A stretch of 33,174 bases of DNA from Gammaproteobacteria bacterium (lineage in GTDB: Bacteria > Pseudomonadota > Gammaproteobacteria > GCA-001735895). The stretch lies in contig JAAEMR010000074.1 of the NCBI GenBank assembly GCA_024225395.1, positions 1 to 33,174 on the forward strand, read 5' to 3'. Position numbers and translations under genes: made by a program. The notes under the pieces are model-generated. The model did no database searches. It had not been told where the DNA came from and saw only the letters and a program-made list of their open reading frames with translations. This document shows positions 8,808 through 16,570 of this stretch, in pieces; the stretch's first letter is position 1, and every line of letters begins with the position of its first letter.

Positions 8808-10265
8808 TTATTTACCCATCCCCATGCACAAATATTTCATTTCAAGAAATTCATCGATTCCATATCTGGAACCTTCGCGACCCAGACCGGATTCTTTCAC
8901 TCCACCAAAGGGTGCAACCTCTGTTGAAATTATGCCTTCATTGATACCTACAATACCAGTTTCAAGCCCTTCTGCTATGCGCCAGATCCGTCCAATATCA
9001 CGAGCATAAAAATATGCAGCCAGACCAAACTCGGTATCATTTGCCAGATCAAGTGCCTGCTGTTCCGTAGTGAATTTAAAGATGGGTGCCACGGGCCCGA
9101 AAGTTTCTTCAACAGCAACCAACATCCTGTTATCGACATTGATTAAAACCGTAGGCTGAAAAAAGGTACCACCCTTCTGATGTCGTTTTCCTCCGGTTGC
9201 AATACCGGCCCCTTTAGAAACGGCATCATTGATATGCTGTTCAACCTTTTGAATCGCTGCTTCATTTATCAAGGGTCCCTGAGTCACATCCTGTTCAGTC
9301 GATTCCCCAACATTGAGTTGTTCGACTGCCATTGCCAGTTTCTGCGAAAATTCATCATATACAGAATCCTGGACAATTAACCGATTGGCACACACACAGG
9401 TTTGACCACTGTTACGATATTTGGAAGCCATCGCACCTTCAACAGCCGCATCAATATCAGCATCATCAAAAACAATAAAAGGGGCATTGCCACCCAGTTC
9501 CAGTGATATTTTTTTGACCGTATCGGCACACTGTTTCATCAGTAGTTTTCCAACCGCTGTTGATCCGGTGAAAGACACTTTTCGTACATCCGGATTTGAA
9601 GTCATTTCAGCGCCTACTTCAGCAGCTTTATCTGTTGTGATGACATTCAAAATGCCGGCAGGAAAACCGGCTCGGTCAGCGAGTTCAGCCAATGCTAAAG
9701 CCGATAAGGGTGTTTCAGCCGCGGGTTTTATGATGATAGGGCAGCCTGCTGCTAAAGCCGGAGCTGCTTTGCGAGTAATCATTGCAGTTGGAAAATTCCA
9801 GGGAGTAATTGTGCACACAACTCCCACGGGTTGTTTGATCACCAGCAAACGCCGGTCGGCCAGGGTGTTGGGGATAATGTCGCCGTAAACCCGCTTGGCT
9901 TCCTCGGCAAACCATTCGATGAAACTGGCTCCATAAGCGATTTCGCCCATTGCTTCGGCAAGAGGTTTCCCCTGCTCCCAACTAAGAATTTTTGCCAGGT
10001 CGGTTTGATTCTGCATTATTAAATCAAACCACTTTCGTAGAAGTGCCGACCTGTCTTTTGCCAGTAATTCACGCCAGGCAGGCCAGGCTTCACTGGCATC
10101 CTGAATAACTTGCTGAATATCCGCTTTTCCCATATCGGGAACAGATGTGATTAACTCTCCATTAGCGGGATTAGTAACATCAAATTGTTCACCTTCTTGT
10201 TGTGTTACCCATTTAGCATTCAGGTAAGCTTTATTCTTGAGTAATGAAGGATCGGTTAACTGCAT
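8808..10265 (-). CDS. gabD: NAD(P)-dependent succinate-semialdehyde dehydrogenase
   Basis: Oxidises succinic semialdehyde to succinate, the last step of the GABA shunt. The 485 residues match GabD length. Visible aldehyde dehydrogenase motifs are the nucleotide-binding TPWNFPTAMITRKAAPALAAG, the SFTGSTAVGK loop, the catalytic Glu in LELGGNAPFIVFDDAD, and the catalytic Cys290 in NSGQTCVCANR. The double-cysteine TCVCANR and the GRE-x-S-x-Y-G-I-DE-x-LE-x-K-Y end are typical of the succinate-semialdehyde subgroup. It is probably the first gene of a run with the GCS2-like ligase and AstE-like hydrolase. No gabT aminotransferase is adjacent, so the GABA route is inferred from the enzyme family only. 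Confidence 0.9.
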   Translation of the reverse strand: MQLTDPSLLKNKAYLNAKWVTQQEGEQFDVTNPANGELITSVPDMGKADIQQVIQDASEAWPAWRELLAKDRSALLRKWFDLIMQNQTDLAKILSWEQGKPLAEAMGEIAYGASFIEWFAEEAKRVYGDIIPNTLADRRLLVIKQPVGVVCTITPWNFPTAMITRKAAPALAAGCPIIIKPAAETPLSALALAELADRAGFPAGILNVITTDKAAEVGAEMTSNPDVRKVSFTGSTAVGKLLMKQCADTVKKISLELGGNAPFIVFDDADIDAAVEGAMASKYRNSGQTCVCANRLIVQDSVYDEFSQKLAMAVEQLNVGESTEQDVTQGPLINEAAIQKVEQHINDAVSKGAGIATGGKRHQKGGTFFQPTVLINVDNRMLVAVEETFGPVAPIFKFTTEQQALDLANDTEFGLAAYFYARDIGRIWRIAEGLETGIVGINEGIISTEVAPFGGVKESGLGREGSRYGIDEFLEMKYLCMGMGK

Positions 10266-10365
10266 AGTATACTCCAGTTATTTCAACTCTTTGTTAGTAT
10301 TCCACGTAATATCACATGCTGTTTAAACCTTGTAAACCCAAATATCAGGGTTGAATAGTTTGAGC

Positions 10366-12084
10366 TCAAAAAATATGACGTATCATCAACTGGGGGTTCT
10401 GCTCGCCCCTGAATTCATTCACATTCAACTCGTAATAAATGTGGAAAAACTGGTAGTTGGTTTTCAATTGCTGATCTGAAGCGAAAAATAGTATGGCATC
10501 AACAGGTTTATGGCTGTCTTTAGCCGTGACTACAAATTTTAAATGTTTGTTTGACAGGACTCGTTGATCTAAAACCTTAAATTGTCCGTCAAATGAAGGC
10601 GCTGGAAATCGTTGCCCCCAGGGACCGGCGTCGCGCAATAATTTAGCCAGTTCCAGTGTCATTTCCTGTCCTTTTATTTCACCATCACTGAGTACAATAT
10701 TTTTGAAATAAACCGGATCAACGTGCTGCATCAAAGTTTTCTCAAAGCACTCCGTAAATCCAGCTAAATCACTTTCTTTAATAGTCAGACCGGCAGCCAT
10801 TGCATGTCCACCAAAACGAATAATAAGATCAGGGTCTGTTTTATCGACCAGGTCGAGCATATCCCTTAAATGAATACCCGTGATCGAACGGCCTGAGCCT
10901 TTCAACAGGCCGTCACCCGCGGGGGCAAAACTAATGACTGGCCGATAGGTAATATCTTTAACCTTTGACGCAATAATACCCACCACACCTTCATGCCAGT
11001 CCGGCTGGAATAAAACGAAGCTGAACTGATTAATATTTTGCTCAACTTCAGGCAACATAGCCAATGCCTGATCCTGCATTTGAGCCTGAATTTCTCGCCG
11101 GTTCTGATTCATACTTTCTAATTCATTAGCCAGTTGAGTCGATGTCACCTCATCATCAATGAGCAGGGTTTGAACACCGATAGTCATATCATCCAGACGA
11201 CCGGCTGCATTTAACCTTGGAGCCAGTGAGAAGCCAATATCCTGACTACTCAAACTGTGCCTGGATCGACCGGAAACTTCTATCAGTTTACGAATGCCTG
11301 CAGAACAGGCTCCTGCCCTCAAGCGTTTCAAACCTTCATTGACCAGAATGCGGTTGTTGTAATCCAGAGCAACCAGATCGGCAACAGTACCTATGGCGAC
11401 AAGGTCCAGGCATTCAGCTAAATTGGGTTCAGCTCTATCGTCAAACCAGTTTATTTCTCGCAATAAACGACGACATTCCAGCATTAAATAAAAGGCAACA
11501 CCGACACCTGCCAGGTTTTTACCTGCGCTTTGTTCAAAGGCATTTGGATTAACAATCACCGTAGCATCAGGTAATTTATCTGCGGGCAAATGATGATCCG
11601 TTACAATTACGTTAATATCAGCCTGCATTAAAAGCGACACTCCTTTGAAACTGGAAATACCCGTATCAACCGTAATCACTAAATCAGGTTTTTTAGCGAT
11701 TATCTTGTCAGCAACACCCTCGGAAATACCGTAACCATCTTTAAAACGATCCGGCAGCAGGAAATCAATATGTTTATTTCCCAGCAAAATCAATGCCCTG
11801 ACACACAAAGCCGTACTGGTCGCACCATCAGCATCATAATCACCAAAGATCAGAATGTTTGATTCTTTCATCAAGTGGCCCACTAAAACCTGCGCAGCCT
11901 GTTCTAAATTGGTAATGAGATGTGGAGGAGATAACGCCTTTAACGAATAATCTATTTCGTCAAAAGATCGAATATCCCGTGCACTAAAAACACGTTGTAA
12001 TACTGGATGTAGATTGCAAGTTGCAGATAGGAGTTCCGGCTTGCATTCACGTTGCTGTAATTTAATAGTTGTTTTTTCTGGCAT
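10366..12084 (-). CDS. recJ: Single-stranded-DNA-specific exonuclease RecJ
   Basis: RecJ degrades single-stranded DNA 5' to 3' in recombination and mismatch repair. The 572-residue product has the DHH-family motifs: DYDADG at residues 82-87, DTG near 140, and DHH at 163-165 (VTDHHLPAD). They are followed by SxxDIGFSLAPRLNAAGRLDDM and the DHHA1 motif GGHAMAAGLTI. The C-terminal OB-like domain is present and length agrees with E. coli RecJ. Its stop coincides with a small palindrome (TTTGAGCTCAAA) about 100 nt before gabD, and no clear terminator is seen. It may be transcribed alone or read into gabD. Confidence 0.95.
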   Translation of the reverse strand: MPEKTTIKLQQRECKPELLSATCNLHPVLQRVFSARDIRSFDEIDYSLKALSPPHLITNLEQAAQVLVGHLMKESNILIFGDYDADGATSTALCVRALILLGNKHIDFLLPDRFKDGYGISEGVADKIIAKKPDLVITVDTGISSFKGVSLLMQADINVIVTDHHLPADKLPDATVIVNPNAFEQSAGKNLAGVGVAFYLMLECRRLLREINWFDDRAEPNLAECLDLVAIGTVADLVALDYNNRILVNEGLKRLRAGACSAGIRKLIEVSGRSRHSLSSQDIGFSLAPRLNAAGRLDDMTIGVQTLLIDDEVTSTQLANELESMNQNRREIQAQMQDQALAMLPEVEQNINQFSFVLFQPDWHEGVVGIIASKVKDITYRPVISFAPAGDGLLKGSGRSITGIHLRDMLDLVDKTDPDLIIRFGGHAMAAGLTIKESDLAGFTECFEKTLMQHVDPVYFKNIVLSDGEIKGQEMTLELAKLLRDAGPWGQRFPAPSFDGQFKVLDQRVLSNKHLKFVVTAKDSHKPVDAILFFASDQQLKTNYQFFHIYYELNVNEFRGEQNPQLMIRHIF

Positions 12085-12207
12085 GGATGGATTATCTAAC
12101 GTTGCTGTCTAAACAGAAAGATTTATTCATTACTTTAAGTTAAAATTTTACCCGGTTAATCAATCACGTTAATGTCTATCAGGTTTAAATAGCAGTACTA
12201 TAGTGAC

Positions 12208-13116
12208 ATGAACAGTGTTTGCTCTTTTAGTGCAGCAAAGCAGGGTATTATGCTTATTTTGTGGTTCATCATGTCTGGACCATTATCAGCATTCAGTGAA
12301 TATTGCGCTAACCGCCTGGAGCCAGGATATGTTGAAATAGCTTATGCCGAACAGCAAAACTCTCAAGTAGAAACAGCCACCGAGGTAGATATCTCTTCAG
12401 CTGAAGCTAATGTTGCATGGCTTGTTTCTGAGAAACCCGGTCACTCACTCTCTTTCGGTATTGAAACCTTATACTCCATTCTGGGCTTGAATTTGACTTC
12501 TCCCATGACCAATGGTCATCTGCATACCTGGGGTTTCCCCTTAACAGCAAGCTACAATAATAATGACGTTGAGGTTTTGTATAACTTAACACCCGCTATC
12601 TCAGTTTCATCCAATGCCCTGAAAAACCCGCAGCTGATTAATAAGGAAAGTTTACAGTTAAAAACTAAACTGGTTTATAAAAAAACGCTATCAGATAAAT
12701 ATTCCTGGGTATTCGGTTTTATGTCTGATTACAGGTTCGGTGACTACCGCCTGTACCCGCTGGCAGGTGTCTGCCTGCAACCATCACAAGACTGGTTATT
12801 GCAACTCACAGTGCCTGATTTCAGTATTCGTAAAACTCTCTCCAGTGCAGTAAACCTGATTTTTTACGCTTCTCCAGAGGGTAATAAGTGGCATGTGTTT
12901 AGTAAAGACTTACAAAATAATTCAGATCTTAGGTACCATACTATAATTACTGGCATCGCCATTGAGTGGTTTATTACTCCCAGCATAATGTTAGGTCTCG
13001 ATTTAGAACAGCACAACAGCAGTGATTTCAGCTTAGCACTTGAAGATGAAAGCTTGATTCAGTTTGATACGGAATCAAGGTTACAATTCAGGCTCAGAGG
13101 AAAGGTTTTGTTTTGA
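12208..13116 (+). CDS. Exported protein of unknown function, probably outer-membrane barrel
   Basis: A 302-residue protein with a signal peptide (a Lys then LILWFIMSGPLSAFS; cleavage likely near residue 28-30). The rest is made of alternating hydrophobic/polar strands (EIAYAEQQ, NVAWLVSEK, HTWGFPLTASY, DVEVLYNLTPAISVS, RLQFRLRGKVLF) and ends in Phe, as outer-membrane beta-barrels do. Two cysteines (CANRLEPG and VCLQP) might pair. The start at ATG 12208 is preferred over ATG 12250 because it supplies the positive N-region. The stop overlaps the TTG start of the Omp85-like gene (TTGA), so the two are probably made together. I do not recognise the family, and the barrel call is inferred from strand pattern only. 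Confidence 0.65.
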   Translation: MNSVCSFSAAKQGIMLILWFIMSGPLSAFSEYCANRLEPGYVEIAYAEQQNSQVETATEVDISSAEANVAWLVSEKPGHSLSFGIETLYSILGLNLTSPMTNGHLHTWGFPLTASYNNNDVEVLYNLTPAISVSSNALKNPQLINKESLQLKTKLVYKKTLSDKYSWVFGFMSDYRFGDYRLYPLAGVCLQPSQDWLLQLTVPDFSIRKTLSSAVNLIFYASPEGNKWHVFSKDLQNNSDLRYHTIITGIAIEWFITPSIMLGLDLEQHNSSDFSLALEDESLIQFDTESRLQFRLRGKVLF

Positions 13117-14855
13117 ACAACCGGCATAGAAATAAGTGCACCTTCAATGATCAGCTGAAAAGAGTGATTAGTCTATCAGTGCTGATTACAGCTCTTCATT
13201 TATTACTACCTCTCCCAGCAATTGCAGAAAACCTCAAATCAGCTAACGACTCTGAATGCCAGAAAATTGAATTACCGGTTAAAAATGAACTGGTTGATTT
13301 CGATTCCATGCGAAGTCATTACTCTCTTCAGCACTACCGTGGAATTATTATTGGAAAAATTAAAGTTATTAATTTGCCTGTGTTTAATTTGCATGATCCT
13401 GATGAAAACAATGTTTTTTACCGATTCATTAATAACATTCATTCACCCACAAAAGATGACGTGATTCACGATCAATTATTGTTCAAAGAAGGAGACGTTT
13501 TAAACCCCCGTTTGCTTACTGAGAGTGAGAGAATTTTACGCGAAAATAGTTTCCTGGTTGATGCCATTGTTTTGCCATATCAACGTTGTGAAAAATCGTT
13601 GGACTTAATAGTTGTTGTTCGTGATCTCTGGACTTTGCTGCCAAAATTATATTTGAGCCGTAAAGGTGGCGATAATGAATATGGTTTAACTCTTGAAGAT
13701 AAAAATATATTTGGCACAGGTAATGCCATTTTCTTTCAATTTATCAGTGATCCCGAGCGAGACTCTAAATCTATAGGATTTGCCAGCAAAAATCTGAATG
13801 ACTCACGTATAAACCTGAACCTGGCTTACAGCGACAATACGGATGGTATTAATAAAAAACTGGAACTAATACGACCATTTTATGCGCTTGATACTAAATG
13901 GTCATTTGGCATGAAGCTTAATGAAAACTCATTTAAAGAATCAATGGAAGCATTAAACAGGAGCATCACATCCTTTGATCATAATGCAAATAAATACCAG
14001 TTATTTGCAGGGTATTCCCGAGGTTTAATCAACGGGTTTACCCGGCGATATTCATTTGGATTCTCCAGAACAGAGGATATCTTTGAAACAGCTGACATAA
14101 CCTCATCTATTCCAGCTGACCGAGTCCTTGCATACCCCTGGGCAGGTTATTCGATAATCGAAGATGACTTTGCTATTTATAAAAATTTAAATTCTTTATA
14201 TCGCACTGAGGATGCACCTGTCGGTGTTAAATTTTCTAGCGCACTGGGAATTGCCGATAAATTATTCGGTTCTGAACTATCGCAATGGATTTTTTCACTC
14301 AGTCTGAGTGACACCCCAATAACTCTTGAAAATCACTTACTGAATACAAAGTACCAGATCAATGGATTCTGGGATCGAGATATGAATGACCTGGTTAACA
14401 CTGTGAACACTATTGATTTATCTTACTTCTGGTTAATAACGGAAAATCAACGTCTGTATGCCGGCCTGTCCTATGATCATGGAATAAACCTGTCCCTGGA
14501 TAATTTACTACCGCTGGGAGGTGACAAGGGTCTTCGAGGATACCCTTCTGAATATTTACTGGGTGAACATCGTTTCCTGTTAAACCTTGAACACAGATTT
14601 TTTTTAAATCAGCATTATTTCAATCTTTTTCGCATCGCGAGTGTTATATTTTTTGATATGGGTAAAACTGGGGCTGGCAATAACTCTATTTTAGAGGACA
14701 GCAAGTTGCTCACATCGGCGGGTGTGGGTATTCGAATCAATTCAAGCAAGACCAATATTAGCCGAATTATTCATATAGACCTGGCTTTCCCCTTGAATGA
14801 AAAAGATGAATTAAGTGATTACCAGTTTAGAATAACCGCTGACGCGACTTTTTAA
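13113..14855 (+). CDS. Omp85/BamA-superfamily outer-membrane protein (POTRA plus surface-antigen barrel)
   Basis: The 580-residue protein has a signal peptide ending near Ala38 (LLLPLPAIA/EN). A POTRA-like periplasmic part follows (about residues 70-170: GKIKVINLPVF..., FKEGDVLNPRLLTESERILRENSFLVDAIVLP, LDLIVVVRDLWTLLP). The remainder is a long barrel with LGGDKGLRGYP, the equivalent of the conserved VRGY/F loop motif, and a final strand ending in Phe. This resembles compact Omp85 proteins of the surface-antigen type, shorter than BamA (about 800 residues). The start is TTG at 13113 inside the previous stop. Function is unknown: such proteins insert or export proteins or lipids at the outer membrane. 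The tight clustering suggests it acts on or with the 12208 product. Confidence 0.8.
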   Translation: MNNRHRNKCTFNDQLKRVISLSVLITALHLLLPLPAIAENLKSANDSECQKIELPVKNELVDFDSMRSHYSLQHYRGIIIGKIKVINLPVFNLHDPDENNVFYRFINNIHSPTKDDVIHDQLLFKEGDVLNPRLLTESERILRENSFLVDAIVLPYQRCEKSLDLIVVVRDLWTLLPKLYLSRKGGDNEYGLTLEDKNIFGTGNAIFFQFISDPERDSKSIGFASKNLNDSRINLNLAYSDNTDGINKKLELIRPFYALDTKWSFGMKLNENSFKESMEALNRSITSFDHNANKYQLFAGYSRGLINGFTRRYSFGFSRTEDIFETADITSSIPADRVLAYPWAGYSIIEDDFAIYKNLNSLYRTEDAPVGVKFSSALGIADKLFGSELSQWIFSLSLSDTPITLENHLLNTKYQINGFWDRDMNDLVNTVNTIDLSYFWLITENQRLYAGLSYDHGINLSLDNLLPLGGDKGLRGYPSEYLLGEHRFLLNLEHRFFLNQHYFNLFRIASVIFFDMGKTGAGNNSILEDSKLLTSAGVGIRINSSKTNISRIIHIDLAFPLNEKDELSDYQFRITADATF

Positions 14856-14863
14856 TTCTCAAC

Positions 14864-15538
14864 ATGAATATTACTATCATACCTTTATTGACAGCGCTCA
14901 TACCCATAGTCGGTATCAATATTGCCTATATCATAGCGGCGAGTTTAGAACATGTGCCTGCATGTTTCATATACTTTGAAGGTTGTACAACCATAAGTTC
15001 TACGGGTAGATCCGCACCAGAAAGTTTATGGTTTCGTGCCACCATAATTCCCGGTGCTGTGTTGACAGTAATTTGCTGGCGACTGATAGGCGGTTGGCTT
15101 AAGTGCCTTGAAAAAGAAAATTATAAAGGCTCTACCCTCATCCAGACTCTGGGAATTCTGGCTGGTCTATTTTTAATATTCTATACCGTAGCACTGGGTT
15201 TTATCGGTTCTGAATATACGGCTATTAGACGTACTGGAGTGACACTGTTTTTCGGCTTTACCTTTTTAGCACAATTATTGCTGGCACAACGTTTATGGAA
15301 ATTTGCAAACAAAAATCCTGATTTATATCCAAAAAAAATAGCGCTACTCAAAATAGTTTTATGCTGGTTTTTATTGATAGCCGGGTTAATCAGTATTCCC
15401 GTATCAAACTATATTGGCACCGATGAGCCGCAAAATATTGTGGAGTGGATCTTCTCAATATTATTGTACAGTTATTTTCTTCTGGTTTACTGGGCATGGC
15501 GCGCCACGGGATATAGGGCAAATCTGGAAACCGGTTAG
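14864..15538 (+). CDS. Six-helix integral membrane protein, Frag1/DRAM/Sfk1-like
   Basis: The 224-residue product has six predicted membrane helices (roughly 5-27, 57-78, 93-113, 122-143, 160-182, 190-212). Between helices 1 and 2 is a loop with two Cys and a motif (EGCTTISSTGR...PES) that resembles the conserved luminal loop of the Frag1/DRAM/Sfk1 (Cwh43 N-terminal) family; that assignment is tentative. It begins 8 nt after the Omp85-like gene, so it probably belongs to the same message. In eukaryotes the family is linked to lipid remodelling, but I know of no firm bacterial role. The context suggests an envelope function. Confidence 0.68.
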   Translation: MNITIIPLLTALIPIVGINIAYIIAASLEHVPACFIYFEGCTTISSTGRSAPESLWFRATIIPGAVLTVICWRLIGGWLKCLEKENYKGSTLIQTLGILAGLFLIFYTVALGFIGSEYTAIRRTGVTLFFGFTFLAQLLLAQRLWKFANKNPDLYPKKIALLKIVLCWFLLIAGLISIPVSNYIGTDEPQNIVEWIFSILLYSYFLLVYWAWRATGYRANLETG

Positions 15539-15575
15539 TAATTCTCTAATTACTATACCCGGAAATCTTCCCCGT

Positions 15576-16565
15576 CTATGCCTGACTCAATAAATCAGGG
15601 AATAACGGTGCTTTTTTCCATAACCTCCATGCCATAGACGGTTTGTAATGGAAGTTAAAATCTCCACCGGTATGTACAGTGATATTGTGCTTTTTTGACT
15701 GTATAAGTGGCGCCAGGTAATTTTGCTCCGCCCATTCAACAAGCTGTTGAATATTTATGTCATTCTGACCCTTCAAATATTTTAAGATGGAGAGGTCAAC
15801 AATAATGGTATTAGTTTTAATCCTGGTGTTGCTAATTTCTTCCAGTCCAGCCGAACTCCCGCAGTATAGCTCCCCAATTTTTTGCATATGACTATCATTG
15901 CTAAACCACAGCGTGTTATCTAATTTTTCACCTTTATAGCTGTCCGCTCCCCAACACCATAGACTGTTAATTAACGGTTGCCCCTTAAGTTGTCGTTGCT
16001 GATTTATTTCATGTTGATACAGGAACATCTGCATTTCATTGAACAGTTTTAGCCATTGCAATTGCGTATTGGCCTCGTCCAGATAGTGAGTCACTTTTTT
16101 ACCCAGGGCTGACAGGTAATGAGGTGTTCCAGTGATAGCCTGAGAGTTAGATAATGTCATCATCCAGCTATTATCTGGCAATAATCTTATATCACAATCT
16201 TCTTTAAAAAACTCTTTTAAGTCATTGATTAATATAAGCAATGGTTGCTCATCTATTTCAACCGGAAAGACGATTGCATTATTAATGTCTGATTTAAGAT
16301 GAATGGGTTTGAACAGCAAATGCTGACTGTTTTTGTGTGGATGGAATGCATACGCATAAGGTAAAGCAGATTGCTGCAAACCTAAACGTTTAATTAAAAC
16401 ATCATCAAAATCGGTGTTAGCACTGTTTACCCGTTCTGCATAATGCAGTAGTTTATGCAGTGCCGGGGTCGATCTGGTCAGCGCTTCGACATCGAGTTCA
16501 TGAACTGGCAGATTCAATAAACCCGGCAATACAACGTCAATCGTAGATTTATTACTATCAAACAA
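15576..16565 (-). CDS. RpfE-like / phosphoglycerate-mutase-like protein (COG4255 type)
   Basis: A 329-residue protein with the hallmark N-S-L-W-x-W-G-x stretch (INSLWCWGAD), an opening VVLPGLLNLP, and the RQLKGQPLINSLW context. These features are seen in the family sometimes called regulatory protein RpfE in Xanthomonas and otherwise described as phosphoglycerate-mutase-like. Biochemical function is not established. In Xanthomonas rpfE lies near recJ; here recJ is 3.5 kb away, separated by the envelope cluster. The start is TTG at 16565, 5 nt after the pepN stop, with GAG about 8 nt upstream; no better start is visible without losing the conserved N terminus. It is probably co-transcribed with pepN. 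Confidence 0.72.
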   Translation of the reverse strand: MFDSNKSTIDVVLPGLLNLPVHELDVEALTRSTPALHKLLHYAERVNSANTDFDDVLIKRLGLQQSALPYAYAFHPHKNSQHLLFKPIHLKSDINNAIVFPVEIDEQPLLILINDLKEFFKEDCDIRLLPDNSWMMTLSNSQAITGTPHYLSALGKKVTHYLDEANTQLQWLKLFNEMQMFLYQHEINQQRQLKGQPLINSLWCWGADSYKGEKLDNTLWFSNDSHMQKIGELYCGSSAGLEEISNTRIKTNTIIVDLSILKYLKGQNDINIQQLVEWAEQNYLAPLIQSKKHNITVHTGGDFNFHYKPSMAWRLWKKAPLFPDLLSQA

Positions 16566-16570
16566 AAGTG

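Noticed and set aside
9421-9888. 155-codon open frame on the plus strand inside gabD
   Set aside because: Antisense to a strongly conserved dehydrogenase; composition reflects the opposite strand, with no ribosome site or domain.
12104-12115. CTGTCTAAACAG upstream of recJ, as a possible LexA box
   Set aside because: The spacing between CTGT and ACAG is 4 bp, not the 8 bp of the LexA operator.
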